Shown: piece after piece, positions 27,846 to 38,022 of the stretch | Layout of the letters: each line of letters begins with the position of its first letter | How positions within the stretch are numbered: the stretch's first letter is position 1 | Assembly (NCBI GenBank): GCA_001767955.1 | Contig: MEMO01000033.1 | Coordinates: 1 to 46,635 of the forward strand | DNA: 46,635 bases | Source of the DNA: Alphaproteobacteria bacterium RIFCSPLOWO2_01_FULL_40_26 | Lineage (GTDB): Bacteria; Pseudomonadota; Alphaproteobacteria; Rickettsiales; UBA1997 | Direction: 5' to 3' | The notes under the pieces: generated by a model | The model's database searches: none | What the model saw: the letters and a program-made list of their open reading frames with translations, nothing else | Told to the model about the DNA's origin: nothing | Translations under genes and position numbers: made by a program

Positions 27846-28843
27846 ACTTCAATCACATCTTCTTCTAACCCGCGAATTTCCTGCCTTGAGAAGGGATCTA
27901 GAACTTCAGAAATTTTTAAAAAATTCATTTCACCAATTGCTGCAATCCCATCATTGCCGATGATTTTCTTGCTGCGAATCCACACCAACTCATCGACAAG
28001 ATTTTCCTGTAAAAATTCCGTTGCGGTTTTTTGTCCACCCTCAACCAGAACAGAATTTATACCGCTTGCGCAAAGTTTTTTTAAAACTTCCTCAAGCTTT
28101 CCGCCAATAATCAAAGGTTGATCATTTTGAAAAATTTTTGCCTGCAGATCGAAGTCATTTCTGTTTGAGAGAATAATTTTTTTGGGAGAAAATTCTTCCA
28201 GTCCGAAAAGACGGCAATCAAGGCTTGGATCATCCTTCCTCACTGTATTTGCCCCAACCAGAATCGCATCATTTTCAGCGCGTAAAAAGTGGGAAAATCT
28301 TCGCGCTTTCTTGCTGGTAATCCATTTGGAACCGAAATTTTTAGTGGCGATTTTGCCATCCAAACTAGTTGCAAGTTTCAGCGTTACAAAAGGCATGCCG
28401 GTTTTTCTGGCTTTGAAAAATCCGCGATTAATTTCTTGAGCTTCTTTTTCCAAAATACCGCAAACCACTTCAATTCCTGCATGACGAAGCTTTGCAATTC
28501 CTTTGCCATTAACTCTTTCATCTGGATCAATTGTAGCGATCACAACTTTTTGAAAATGGCATTTGATTATCTCGTCAACACATGGAGGAGTCTGACCAAA
28601 ATGAGAACATGGTTCGAGAGTGATGTAGATAATTGCATCGCGCAAAATTTGTTTGTCAGAAATTTTTTCAATGGCGATTTTTTCGGCATGCGGACGACCA
28701 TTCTTTTCCGTTACACCAGATGAAATTATTTCTCCGTCCCTAACAATAACACAAGCTACAACCGGATTTGGCGCGGTTCCACCACGATTTCTTTTTGCCA
28801 GATTGAGAGCGTATGAAATAAATTTTTCATCGTAGTTTTTCAT
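27827..28843 (-). CDS. ribD: Riboflavin biosynthesis deaminase/reductase RibD
   Basis: 338 aa, near the length of bifunctional RibD. The N-terminal deaminase (about 1-145) has the zinc site PHAEKIAI (His52, Glu54) and LEPCSHFGQTPPC (Cys79, Cys88). The C-terminal reductase (about 150-338) begins FVTLKLATSLDGKIATKNFGSKWIT and ends with the NSVLVEGGQKTATEFL motif. It performs the second and third steps of riboflavin synthesis from GTP. No other rib gene is nearby. I see no convincing FMN riboswitch in the 123 bp between its start and the divergent lipoprotein gene. The 3' end overlaps the glycosyltransferase tail by 19 bp. Confidence 0.95.
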   Translation of the reverse strand: MKNYDEKFISYALNLAKRNRGGTAPNPVVACVIVRDGEIISSGVTEKNGRPHAEKIAIEKISDKQILRDAIIYITLEPCSHFGQTPPCVDEIIKCHFQKVVIATIDPDERVNGKGIAKLRHAGIEVVCGILEKEAQEINRGFFKARKTGMPFVTLKLATSLDGKIATKNFGSKWITSKKARRFSHFLRAENDAILVGANTVRKDDPSLDCRLFGLEEFSPKKIILSNRNDFDLQAKIFQNDQPLIIGGKLEEVLKKLCASGINSVLVEGGQKTATEFLQENLVDELVWIRSKKIIGNDGIAAIGEMNFLKISEVLDPFSRQEIRGLEEDVIEVYRKIF

Positions 28844-28966
28844 TTTTGGAACAAAATATCATAAATCGACATATGGGTAAATGTATCATTGCAATTAGCT
28901 TTTCGCCACATATTTTCCGCGCCCCACTGAAGCCTGCATTCATAATTGCACAAGAATTGATTGGTA

Positions 28967-29278
28967 ATGAGTGAAAGAAAGTTTTTGGTCGTGATTTTTT
29001 GCTTCACTGTTTTTTCATGCAAAATCGAAGCGGATTATCACCATAACAAAGCAGAATTTCCACCGGTCAGACAATATGCCCCGCCTGTGCAATATCCACA
29101 ATATATACCATACCAAAAACCAGGTTCGAGGGCCTATTCCAACCCTTATGACATTCCACCGCAAGGTTATTATCCATATTACGATAGCGACCAATATTAC
29201 GTTCCCCCGCGTTCTTACAAAAATTATTATTACAATGATGAAGGCGGAAACAGAAATGCTCCAAACATGAAATATTGA
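28967..29278 (+). CDS. Pro/Tyr-rich putative lipoprotein, tandem copy 1 (103 aa)
   Basis: The ATG at 28967 gives a short signal (MSERKFLVVIFCFTVFSC) with lipobox VFSC. The mature protein is rich in Pro, Tyr and Gln and shares the motif PGSRAYSNPYDIPPQGYYPY followed by DSDQYYVPP with the next gene. It looks disordered, perhaps a cell-envelope or surface lipoprotein; no family recognised. The next gene's ATG lies 5 bp after this stop, so the pair is an operon probably continuing into grxC. The two genes look like a tandem duplication that then diverged in the N-terminal half. Confidence 0.7.
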   Translation: MSERKFLVVIFCFTVFSCKIEADYHHNKAEFPPVRQYAPPVQYPQYIPYQKPGSRAYSNPYDIPPQGYYPYYDSDQYYVPPRSYKNYYYNDEGGNRNAPNMKY

Positions 29279-29283
29279 CTTTG

Positions 29284-29739
29284 ATGAAAATCCGATTTGC
29301 AAAACTTTCCGTTGCGTTTTTCTCTGTGTCTTTTTTTCTGTTATCCTGTTCCGCTAAAAACCAATATCCGCATCTTTACGATAAAACCGGTTTTGATCAG
29401 GGCGGCCGTCCGCAGGAAAACAATCCAAATACACCAACGAGAATTGCCCCTGATTATTACTATCGGCAATCTCCTCAAGCGCATATTCCACAAGCCATGC
29501 CACCGCAATATCAACAACCATATCAACAGCCGCCCTACCCTCAAGTTCCATATCAACATCCTTATTCCGGCAGTCCTTATACCACTCCAGGTTCAAGATT
29601 TTATTCTAACCCTTACGCCATTCCGCCTTCACCATATTATCCACAATATGATGCTGATCAATATTATGTTCCACCGGCATATCAATATGGTATCGAACCT
29701 CAACCAAATGATGCTACAAAAAACAGTAGAGCTTATTGA
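29284..29739 (+). CDS. Pro/Tyr/Gln-rich putative lipoprotein, tandem copy 2 (151 aa)
   Basis: ATG at 29284 preferred over a TTG nine bases upstream. The signal MKIRFAKLSVAFFSVSFFLL ends in lipobox LLSC. A Gln/Pro-rich middle (PPQYQQPYQQPPYPQVPYQ) is followed by the motif shared with the preceding gene (PGSRFYSNPYAIPPSPYYPQ then DADQYYVPP). Low complexity suggests an extended or disordered surface-facing protein. Function unknown. The grxC ATG lies 2 bp after this stop. Confidence 0.72.
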   Translation: MKIRFAKLSVAFFSVSFFLLSCSAKNQYPHLYDKTGFDQGGRPQENNPNTPTRIAPDYYYRQSPQAHIPQAMPPQYQQPYQQPPYPQVPYQHPYSGSPYTTPGSRFYSNPYAIPPSPYYPQYDADQYYVPPAYQYGIEPQPNDATKNSRAY

Positions 29740-29741
29740 AT

Positions 29742-30002
29742 ATGACAAAAATCATCATCTATACTACACAACTTTGTCCTTATTGCGTTCGCGCCAAAAT
29801 GCTCTTGCAAAAAAAAGGTTTAGTCTTTGAAGAGATCAAAGTAGCCGACGATAAGATCAGGGAAGAGATGGTTAAAAAATCAAATGGTCGCATGAGCGTG
29901 CCACAAATTTTCATCGGTGAAAAACATATTGGCGGATGTGACGATCTCTATGCGCTTGAAGCCGCAGGAAAATTGGATGAATTGCTAGACACTGTTAGCT
30001 AA
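29742..30002 (+). CDS. grxC: Glutaredoxin 3
   Basis: 86 aa from the ATG at 29742, normal for monocluster dithiol glutaredoxins. Active site CPYC (Cys12, Cys15), cis-Pro motif SVPQIFIG and glutathione-binding GGCDDLYAL are all present. It reduces disulfides and protein-glutathione adducts in the cytoplasm with electrons from glutathione. The start is 2 bp after the lipoprotein stop, so translation is probably coupled. The last codons and stop (LDTVS) fall within a 19-bp sequence repeated at the pepF start. Confidence 0.95.
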   Translation: MTKIIIYTTQLCPYCVRAKMLLQKKGLVFEEIKVADDKIREEMVKKSNGRMSVPQIFIGEKHIGGCDDLYALEAAGKLDELLDTVS

Positions 30003-30004
30003 TT
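29986..30004 (+). repeat. 19-bp exact repeat, copy 1
   Basis: TAGACACTGTTAGCTAATT, identical to 35443-35461. It covers the end of grxC here and the pepF start plus the preceding stop there. Confidence 0.75.
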
Positions 30005-30093
30005 ATTTTTTTAACCCTTGTAAGCCAAACAAACTTTCCTAAATTGCGCCCACTTTTCCTTAAAATTCCTTTTAACCTTTAAATTTAAAACGC

Positions 30094-30387
30094 ATGAAAG
30101 TTAGACCTTTGCATGATCGCGTTCTGATTGAACGCGTTGAAGCCGAAAGCAAAACTGCCGGAGGCATCATCATTCCCGACACCGCAAAAGAAAAACCAGC
30201 CGAAGGCAAAATAATTGCCATTGGCGAAGGCGCCCGCGATGAGCATGGCAAAAGAATTGCTCTTGATGTCAAAAAAGGCGACCGCGTTCTATTCACAAAA
30301 TGGAGTGGCACTGAAGTTAAGGTTGATGGCAAAGAGCTCATCATCCTTAAAGAATCAGACATTCTGGCAATTATTGAATCAAACTAA
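30094..30387 (+). CDS. groES: Co-chaperonin GroES
   Basis: 97 aa. Begins [18 protein letters not shown], has the mobile loop [18 protein letters not shown] (about 18-35) that contacts GroEL, and the [20 protein letters not shown] roof and strand region. It caps GroEL for protein folding. It forms an operon with groEL 18 bp downstream. No CIRCE inverted repeat is visible in the 91-bp upstream gap, so HrcA control is not supported; a heat-shock sigma promoter cannot be confirmed by eye. Confidence 0.97.
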   Translation: MKVRPLHDRVLIERVEAESKTAGGIIIPDTAKEKPAEGKIIAIGEGARDEHGKRIALDVKKGDRVLFTKWSGTEVKVDGKELIILKESDILAIIESN

Positions 30388-32052
<1,665 letters not shown>

Positions 32053-32078
32053 TCCGCTAAACCACCATTAAAATTAGT

Positions 32079-32393
32079 TTACTCCAACCCCGGTTTTGAG
32101 AAATCAAAGCCGGGGTTTTGTTTTTCAAGAAATTTTTTTCGCGCTTTTCTGCTGGGAAAAATAGTTTTTAGAAAAAAAGTTTTGCCATTTTCCTCGATTA
32201 CAAAAGGCACGGAGTAAACTTCATTCTTTATTTCGATATGAAAAACATACTGATTTGGATATCGTGCAATATTGTGATGAATTTCTGTTGCGAGAACATT
32301 TCCATGCTCAATGGCATCAATTATCTGTTCAAAACTAATTCCCCTCTCTTCGATTAACTTGCTGTTTTTGGTAACATCAAATCTGAACTTCAT
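32079..32393 (-). CDS. Type II toxin, BrnT-like (104 aa)
   Basis: A short basic protein resembling BrnT-like RNase toxins: FRFDVTKNSKLIEERGISFE at the start, then ATEIHHNIARYPNQYVFHIE and FFLKTIFPSRKARKKF. It starts 21 bp after the stop of a CopG-type antitoxin, the usual antitoxin-first order. The last codons (NPGFDFSKPGLE) also form the stem of the groEL terminator on the other strand. Family assignment is by resemblance; activity is not shown. Confidence 0.72.
   Translation of the reverse strand: MKFRFDVTKNSKLIEERGISFEQIIDAIEHGNVLATEIHHNIARYPNQYVFHIEIKNEVYSVPFVIEENGKTFFLKTIFPSRKARKKFLEKQNPGFDFSKPGLE
32086..32125 (+). terminator. Rho-independent terminator of groESL
   Basis: A 14-bp stem (AACCCCGGTTTTGA / TCAAAGCCGGGGTT, one G-T pair) with a GAAA loop is followed by TTGTTTTT. 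It lies within the 3' coding end of the convergent toxin gene. Confidence 0.88.
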
Positions 32394-32414
32394 TTGCGGT
32401 AGTTTGGTATAGGG

Positions 32415-32684
32415 TTATTGGCCATGATTACCGATTGCATCGCGATGAATAAGCATGTTAATATAAGTCTGATAAGGCATTCCGCTTTTCATCGCCTTAA
32501 GCTTCATAATCTCAAGATCGTTGCTTTGAACCCTAATGGTAATAGGCTTTTTTTTAGCAATATAATTTTTTGCTGCTTGAACCAATTTCTCCATCAATTC
32601 CTTTTCATTTTTTGGCTTTTTTCCTTTGCCAAAATTTTTCTCAATTTCACGCTCATAAACATCGAGTTTTATTTTCTTTTTCAT
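32415..32684 (-). CDS. Type II antitoxin, CopG/ribbon-helix-helix type (89 aa)
   Basis: The C-terminal half reads KPITIRVQSNDLEIMKLKAM then KSGMPYQTYINMLIHRDA, the pattern of CopG-type antitoxins that pair with BrnT-like toxins: a beta strand for DNA contact followed by two helices. The N-terminal half is Lys/Glu-rich and probably binds the toxin. Such antitoxins commonly repress their own operon. ATG at 32684; palindromic element A2 starts 16 bp upstream, so the operon's promoter must lie in that element or be replaced by it. Confidence 0.78.
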   Translation of the reverse strand: MKKKIKLDVYEREIEKNFGKGKKPKNEKELMEKLVQAAKNYIAKKKPITIRVQSNDLEIMKLKAMKSGMPYQTYINMLIHRDAIGNHGQ

Positions 32685-32699
32685 AACTTTTTGAAACTT

Positions 32700-32863
32700 T
32701 AGAGCCTGTTTTCAAACCCACCACATTTCGCTTTTGCCCAAATTTTGGCTCGTTTTTTGGCAAAATTTTTTGCTGTATGCCAGATACAGCGGCAAAATTT
32801 TGCCAAAAAGTCGCACAAAATTTGGACAAAATCGAAACGCGCTGGGTTTGAAAACAGGCTCTA
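32700..32863. mobile_element. 164-bp palindromic element, copy A2
   Basis: Arms 32700-32769 and 32794-32863 agree at 59 of 70 positions; ends are TAGAGCCTGT and ACAGGCTCTA. The centre (TGCTGTATGCCAGATACAGC) closely matches that of A1. Left arms of A1 and A2 agree at only about 50 of 70 positions. With B2 it fills the 394 bp between the antitoxin and methyltransferase genes; the 53 bp between them hold a short direct repeat (ACAAAGTAAAT twice) and nothing else seen. Confidence 0.87.
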
Positions 32864-32916
32864 GAATTATTTTTACAAAGTAAATACAAAGTAAATACAT
32901 TGTCAATCTCATGAAT

Positions 32917-33080
32917 AAGAACCTGTCTAAAATCTTTTTTAACCCCAGATTTTAGCATGTTTTTAGCGCTTTTTTGACAAAATTATGAAGCGTATCTGGA
33001 AATACGGTGAGTAATTTTGTCAAAAAATAAGCAAAAACAGGGTAAAATATGGGGTTAAAAAAGATCATAAACAGTTTCTT
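32917..33080. mobile_element. 164-bp palindromic element, copy B2
   Basis: Arms 32917-32986 and 33011-33080, centre GAAGCGTATCTGGAAATACG plus four bases, identical to the B1 centre. About 57 of 70 arm positions pair. It is almost the same as B1 except near the right end, where GAAACTGTTTATGATC replaces GAACCTGTCCTAAATC. Its right terminus supplies two bases of the methyltransferase stop codon. Confidence 0.87.
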
Positions 33081-33696
33081 AAACTTCATAAAAATAAGCC
33101 GTTGATTCTCCCCAACTAAAATCAAACATTTCATATCCTAAATCCTTGAAAGCTTGATTACGTAAGCTCCGAATCAGTGTAACGATTTTTGTTCCAGGCT
33201 TTAATTGTCGTAAAAATTTTTCCTCCAATCGCAAAAAATCCTCCTCTTTTTTAAATGGATGCGGCAACAAAATAAAATCAGCATCAGCAACATCAGTGTC
33301 CAGAATATTGCCTTTGTAAAAACATAATTCACGTTCGCCAATGTGATCTTTGATTTGTGGTTTAACTATTCTTTCAAAAACTTCTTTGGTCTCACAAGCC
33401 TTGCTATACAAGCCTTCAATCAATTCCACTCCAACCGATTTTCTAAAATTAAAAAGCAAATGTGATTGTACAACCACCCTGCCCGTTCCAGAGCCGAGAT
33501 CAAAAAAAAACGCATCTTCTTTTGGCTTGGCGCGTTCAACTATTCTTTTCCAGCTATCGAAAGGAATTTCTCCATAAAGCAAATCATCTTTGCTGCCAAT
33601 CAGTGATTTTTTTTTCGCTGCGCTTGCAATGTTATAACCATCAATATTGGCATAGAGATGGTTAAACAGCGCATATGCGTAAATTTGATTAATCAC
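33079..33696 (-). CDS. SAM-dependent methyltransferase, DOT1-like
   Basis: 205 aa from a GTG at 33696. I chose this start because GGAG lies seven bases upstream and the GTG overlaps the pepF end (GTGATTAA); a longer frame starting at 33825 would overlap pepF by 137 bp. Motif I is FFDLGSGTGRVVVQSHLLF with an acidic GVELIEG, as in DOT1-type methyltransferases. The post-II position reads LLPHPF, not the common NPPY-like motif, so the substrate is unclear; a protein lysine or small molecule is possible. The stop codon (TAA) is partly made of the end of palindromic element B2. Confidence 0.75.
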   Translation of the reverse strand: MINQIYAYALFNHLYANIDGYNIASAAKKKSLIGSKDDLLYGEIPFDSWKRIVERAKPKEDAFFFDLGSGTGRVVVQSHLLFNFRKSVGVELIEGLYSKACETKEVFERIVKPQIKDHIGERELCFYKGNILDTDVADADFILLPHPFKKEEDFLRLEEKFLRQLKPGTKIVTLIRSLRNQAFKDLGYEMFDFSWGESTAYFYEV

Positions 33697-35449
33697 AAAG
33701 TTGCTCCAACTGGTCAACGTAGCCGCTGATAACATCAAGCCCGGATTGCCAAAATTTTTCATCACCGATTGAAAGACCAAAAGGCGCAAGCAATTCCTTG
33801 TGATGCCTGGTTCCGCCACTTGCAAGCATCTCGAGATATTTTTCTTTAAAGTTTTTTACTTTTCCTGATTGATAAATTCCGTAGAGCGAGTTGACCAAAC
33901 AATCACCAAAAGCATAGGCATAAACATAAAATGGTGAGTGAATAAAATGCGGAATATAGCACCAAAAAAAGCGATACTCTTCATCAAATTTAAAAGCCGG
34001 ACCCAAACTTTCTTTTTGGATTTCTATCCAAAATTGACAAAGTTTTTCCAAGGAAATTTCGCCCTTTTTTCTTTGATCATGAACATTTTTTTCAAATTCA
34101 AGAAAGGCGATCTGCCTTACAACCGTGTTGATCATATCCTCAACTTTAGCGGCAATGATGAATTTCTTTTTCTGCGGATTTTTCTCATTTTTAAGAATTT
34201 TTTGGAAAGCCAATTGCTCGCCAAAAACTGATGCAGTTTCAGCCAAAGTCAGAGGAGTTCCGGCCATGAGGTAGCCCTGTTTTTTTGCCAAATATTGGTG
34301 AATACCATGTCCAAGCTCATGCGCCAAAGTCATAACATCGCGCACTTTGCCCTGATAATTCATCAAAATATATGGATGAATTGAAGGCACACATGGATGC
34401 GAAAATGCGCCGGAATCTTTGCCATTCCTGACTTCCGCATCGATCCATTTCTTTTCAAAAAACATTGCGCCAATTTTTTTCATCTGCGGATGAAATTCTT
34501 CATAAGCGGAAAGAACCAGATTTTTCGCACTTTCAAAGGATATTACTCTGTCTTCATCTTTGTTTAATGGCGCGTTGCGATCCCAATAATTGAGAATTTT
34601 TTTCTGCAGGATTTTGGCTTTAATTTTGTAATAACGATGTGAAGTTTTTTGATAATTTTTTTGGACAGATGAGATCAAAACATCAACGATTTCGTCTTCA
34701 ACAAAATTAGCAAGATTGCGCGCCGATATTGGTTTAGCGAACTTACGCCATTCATCTTCAATCTCTTTATCTTTGGCAAGAATATTGGTGATGAAGGCAA
34801 AAATTTTTATATTTTCACCAAAGGTTTTACTAATTGCCTTGGCCGCATCTTTTCTTGTTTTTTCATCTCGATTACCCATCAAATCAAAAATCTGCTGCGA
34901 ATTCAAAATTTTACTGCGATAGGAAAATTTCAGATTGCTCACTGTTTCATCAAACAGCCTGATAAACGCATTGCGTCCGGTGATATTTTTTTCCAACGAA
35001 AGTTTTTCAAGATGGTGCGAAAGCTGATGTTTCCTGAAGAGACGCGTATCACGAATGAATGGCCAATATTTTTTTAACAGCGGATTTTGTAATTTTTTTT
35101 CAGCAATTTTATTGAGTTCGAGCGTAAAAAAAACCAATTGCGATTCCGATTTGCTTAAAGTTTCAGAGATATTTTGATGAAAGGAAATATTTGCCTGATT
35201 CGACAGATCTGATGCATAAACCAGATAGGAATAGCTCGAAATTTTTCCGATCTTTTCGCAGATTTTTTCATATTTTTCAATTGCAGTAAAAAGCTGTGAG
35301 GCATTGATTTTAGTGATCTTATCGCTGTATTGCCTAATAAAATCAGCAACATCTTTTTCAATTTGCCCGATGTCAGCAGCAATTTTTTTGTCCGTGATTG
35401 AAGAATAAAAATCAGACAAGTCCCAAGATAAATTTTTAATTTTAGACAC
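33689..35449 (-). CDS. pepF: Oligoendopeptidase F (M3B family)
   Basis: 586 aa, usual length. A zinc metallopeptidase with MTLAHELGHGIHQYL: His377, Glu378 and His381 form the HExxH site, and the third ligand region is TLAETASVFGEQL. It degrades short peptides in the cytoplasm. The start is GTG at 35449, six bases after the stop of the RNA methyltransferase gene, and that junction carries a 19-bp sequence also seen at the end of grxC. The 3' end overlaps the DOT1-like gene start by 8 bp, so the three genes are probably one transcript. Confidence 0.94.
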   Translation of the reverse strand: MSKIKNLSWDLSDFYSSITDKKIAADIGQIEKDVADFIRQYSDKITKINASQLFTAIEKYEKICEKIGKISSYSYLVYASDLSNQANISFHQNISETLSKSESQLVFFTLELNKIAEKKLQNPLLKKYWPFIRDTRLFRKHQLSHHLEKLSLEKNITGRNAFIRLFDETVSNLKFSYRSKILNSQQIFDLMGNRDEKTRKDAAKAISKTFGENIKIFAFITNILAKDKEIEDEWRKFAKPISARNLANFVEDEIVDVLISSVQKNYQKTSHRYYKIKAKILQKKILNYWDRNAPLNKDEDRVISFESAKNLVLSAYEEFHPQMKKIGAMFFEKKWIDAEVRNGKDSGAFSHPCVPSIHPYILMNYQGKVRDVMTLAHELGHGIHQYLAKKQGYLMAGTPLTLAETASVFGEQLAFQKILKNEKNPQKKKFIIAAKVEDMINTVVRQIAFLEFEKNVHDQRKKGEISLEKLCQFWIEIQKESLGPAFKFDEEYRFFWCYIPHFIHSPFYVYAYAFGDCLVNSLYGIYQSGKVKNFKEKYLEMLASGGTRHHKELLAPFGLSIGDEKFWQSGLDVISGYVDQLEQLCD

Positions 35450-35461
35450 TGTTAGCTAATT
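35443..35461 (+). repeat. 19-bp exact repeat, copy 2
   Basis: Same 19 bases as 29986-30004. Here they span the pepF GTG start and the stop of the upstream RNA methyltransferase gene (both minus strand). Confidence 0.75.
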
Positions 35462-36469
35462 TTTTTGTACTATCGCAACCAGCTCCAAATGCTTGGTAGC
35501 GTGGAATTGATCGATGGCGGTGAGATTTGCGATTTTATATCCGGCGTCAATTAAAATTTTGACATCGCGCACAAAACTTTGTGGATTGCATGAGATATAA
35601 ATTAAATTTTTCAGCGATGATTTTGCAATTTCTGAAATCTGTGGAGATGCTCCATTTCTGGGTGGATTGATGATCACGACATCAAAATCTTTCAGCTCGC
35701 TTTTTGTCAGCGGATTAAAAAAAAGATCGCGTTTTTTGGCGGTTATTTTTGCTTTGAGATTATTTTGTGCAGAATTTTTTGTGATTAGATCGACCATCTT
35801 TTCATCGCCTTCAAATGCATAAATGGACTTGGCGAGATCATGAATCGCAAAAGAATAAGCGCCAAAACCGGCATAAACATCGGCAATCCTTGCCGCCTTT
35901 ATTACAGCCCCTTCACAAATGATTTCACGAATAATTTTGATGATAGCTTCAAGCCCTGATTTTGTGGCCTGAATGAAAATATCGCAATCAAGATCAATTT
36001 TAAAATCAGGATAAAAAATCTGGTTTTTATGCAATTGCAAAATTGTGATTGAATCATTTTTGATACGACAGGAAATGTTGAGATTATGCGCTTTTCCAAA
36101 ATCAACCAATTGCTGGTTTTGTTTAAAATTCAATTTTCTTTTGATGGTAAAAACCAGAGCTAAACCGCTGTCAAACAAGGTTACAGAAATTTTTGTAAAA
36201 AAACTTTCTTCCTGTGTTTTTAAAAATTTTTTTAAGTAAGGAATCAGGCCAGAAATTTCTTTTATGGAAATTTTATCTTCAGAAATTTCAACTAAATCAT
36301 GCGATTTTTCGGCAAAAAATCCCAGACGATTTTTGTAATCAATCTGAAATGTCATTCTACGCCTGGAGCCACTCTCAATCCATATCCAACGCGGCTTATC
36401 ATAAAGATCACTAATAATTTTTAGCAGATTTTTTTGCTTATTTTGGCGATAGGAATTTTCGTCAAACAT
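35456..36469 (-). CDS. RNA m5U methyltransferase (TrmA/RlmC/RlmD family)
   Basis: 337 aa from ATG 36469, chosen because it overlaps the murJ stop by only 8 bp; an ORF start at 36541 would overlap murJ by 80 bp. The N-terminal ESGSRRRMTFQIDYKNRLGF segment, SAM motif RIADVYAGFGAYSFAI, VVIINPPRNGASP and the catalytic Cys motif LIYISCNPQSFVRDV are present, with the terminal general-base motif TKHLELVAIVQ. The family methylates U54 of tRNA or specific 23S rRNA uridines. No N-terminal four-Cys iron-sulfur site is seen, so the exact target is open. Confidence 0.87.
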   Translation of the reverse strand: MFDENSYRQNKQKNLLKIISDLYDKPRWIWIESGSRRRMTFQIDYKNRLGFFAEKSHDLVEISEDKISIKEISGLIPYLKKFLKTQEESFFTKISVTLFDSGLALVFTIKRKLNFKQNQQLVDFGKAHNLNISCRIKNDSITILQLHKNQIFYPDFKIDLDCDIFIQATKSGLEAIIKIIREIICEGAVIKAARIADVYAGFGAYSFAIHDLAKSIYAFEGDEKMVDLITKNSAQNNLKAKITAKKRDLFFNPLTKSELKDFDVVIINPPRNGASPQISEIAKSSLKNLIYISCNPQSFVRDVKILIDAGYKIANLTAIDQFHATKHLELVAIVQKN

Positions 36470-38000
36470 TGCGTGACTTTCTAAAGAAGTGCGATTTGAG
36501 CAATATGGCAAGGCTTCCGGAAAAATATGAGCTAATGCCATAAACCATCAATCCACCTGTAATCATCAAAACAAGTTCGATAATTTTATTAAATGGTTTG
36601 TAGAAAAAATATTCGCGCATCAAAAGCAAAAAAAGCGCCATCATCAATGATGGAATCATGATCAAAATCAGCTTTTTGACAAAGTTTTTTTCAAAATAAA
36701 AATGCCCTTTGCTAATCAATTTTGTCATCAACAAAGTGAGGTTGAGATAGCTTGAAATCACTGATGCAAGCACAATTCCAATATAGCCAAAATTAAGAGT
36801 AAAAAATATGGCATTAAGCAACGCATTGCTAAACAAACAGACAATGGCAATGCCCATCGGAGTTTTGGTGTTGCCACGCGAAAAAAATGATGGCTCCATG
36901 ATTTTTACCAACACATAGGAAGGCAGGCCAAAAGAATAAAACATCAAAGCTTTGGCAACAAAAAAACTTTCATCAGTGGTGAATTCGCCGCGTTCAAACA
37001 AAGTAGAAATTATTGGATAAGATAAAGTTGTTAGCGCCAAAGTTGCGGGAATTACGAGAATTAAACCAACTTCCAACGCCATATTTTGCAATTTGACAGC
37101 AGCCTCAAATTCATTTGCTTTAATCTTGCGCGATAAGGCAGGAAGCAGCGCGATGCCAATTGCAATACCGATCATGGCAAGCGGCAATTGGTTAATGCGA
37201 TCAGAATAATAAAGATATGAAACCGCGCCAGCAAGCATGCTGGCAAAGATCGAATCAATCAGCAGATTTATCTGCATGACGTTAGCGCCAATAATGCCTG
37301 GAATCAATTTGCGGAAGAATTTTTTAACATCGGAATTGAGGCGGGGAAATTTCGGATAAAGCAAAAACCCGCATTTTGCGGTGAAAATAAAAAGCCATAA
37401 AAACTGCAAAATTCCGGCGGCAAAAACTCCCCATGACAATGCATGAGCGTAGGTTGGAGTTAAATTTCCAAAAACAAAAACTGAAGCAATTAGGGTACCA
37501 TTCAATATGATGGGGGCAGATGCCGGAACCGCGAATTTACCTAGTGAATTAAGAATTCCCGAACAAAGCGAAACCAGCGAAATGAAGATGAGATAAAAAA
37601 TGGTGATGCGCGAAAGATTGATGAGAAGTGTTGATTTGTCAGGATCGGTAAAAAATCCGGGAAATAAAATCTTCATGAAAAATGGCATGAAAATCTGAAA
37701 GATTAGAGTGAAGAGCAACAAACAATAAAACAGCAAAGCAAAAATATTTCTGGCGAATTCCTTCTCATCAAAATCTGTTTTTTTGTCCTGAATTTTTTCA
37801 ATGAAAATCGGCACAAAGGCTGAATTAAATGCCCCTTCAGCAAAAACACGACGGAAGAAATTCGGTAGGCGAAACGCCGCAAAAAATGCATCGGAAAATG
37901 CGCTAACTCCGAGATATTGCGCGATTAAAATATCACGAATAAAGCCGAGAATGCGGGAAAGGGAGATGTAAAAAGAGATTGTAAAAATGGAACGAAGCAA
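36462..38000 (-). CDS. murJ: Lipid II flippase MurJ
   Basis: 512 aa with about 14 membrane segments. The start is typical of MurJ: SFYISLSRILGFIRDILIAQ, then AFSDAFFAAFRLPNFFRRVF and EGAFNSAFVPIF, followed by the Arg/Asp-lined core including YYSDRINQLPLAMIGIAIG and the FFSRGNTKTPM loop. It flips the peptidoglycan precursor across the inner membrane. The start is a TTG at 38000 with no good Shine-Dalgarno; no in-frame ATG lies close by. Upstream is a run of palindromic and tandem repeats of about 300 bp, so expression from upstream may be interrupted. The stop overlaps the next gene. Confidence 0.94.
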   Translation of the reverse strand: MLRSIFTISFYISLSRILGFIRDILIAQYLGVSAFSDAFFAAFRLPNFFRRVFAEGAFNSAFVPIFIEKIQDKKTDFDEKEFARNIFALLFYCLLLFTLIFQIFMPFFMKILFPGFFTDPDKSTLLINLSRITIFYLIFISLVSLCSGILNSLGKFAVPASAPIILNGTLIASVFVFGNLTPTYAHALSWGVFAAGILQFLWLFIFTAKCGFLLYPKFPRLNSDVKKFFRKLIPGIIGANVMQINLLIDSIFASMLAGAVSYLYYSDRINQLPLAMIGIAIGIALLPALSRKIKANEFEAAVKLQNMALEVGLILVIPATLALTTLSYPIISTLFERGEFTTDESFFVAKALMFYSFGLPSYVLVKIMEPSFFSRGNTKTPMGIAIVCLFSNALLNAIFFTLNFGYIGIVLASVISSYLNLTLLMTKLISKGHFYFEKNFVKKLILIMIPSLMMALFLLLMREYFFYKPFNKIIELVLMITGGLMVYGISSYFSGSLAILLKSHFFRKSRNV

Positions 38001-38022
38001 GGGAATTTATGATTTATGATTT

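Noticed and set aside
28844-28966. FMN riboswitch before ribD
   Set aside because: The conserved FMN-element segments are not seen and the space is only 123 bp shared with a divergent gene.
29297-29830. 177-aa plus-strand ORF over the second lipoprotein and grxC
   Set aside because: It is out of frame with both well-supported genes, whose signal peptide and CPYC motif decide the frame.
30003-30093. CIRCE operator before groES
   Set aside because: No TTAGCACTC-N9-GAGTGCTAA inverted repeat is present. A CCCTTG near 30014 is too weak alone to call a heat-shock promoter.
33697-33825. Longer N-terminus for the DOT1-like methyltransferase
   Set aside because: It would overlap pepF by 137 bp and adds nothing family-like. 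The GTG at 33696 has a GGAG at good spacing.
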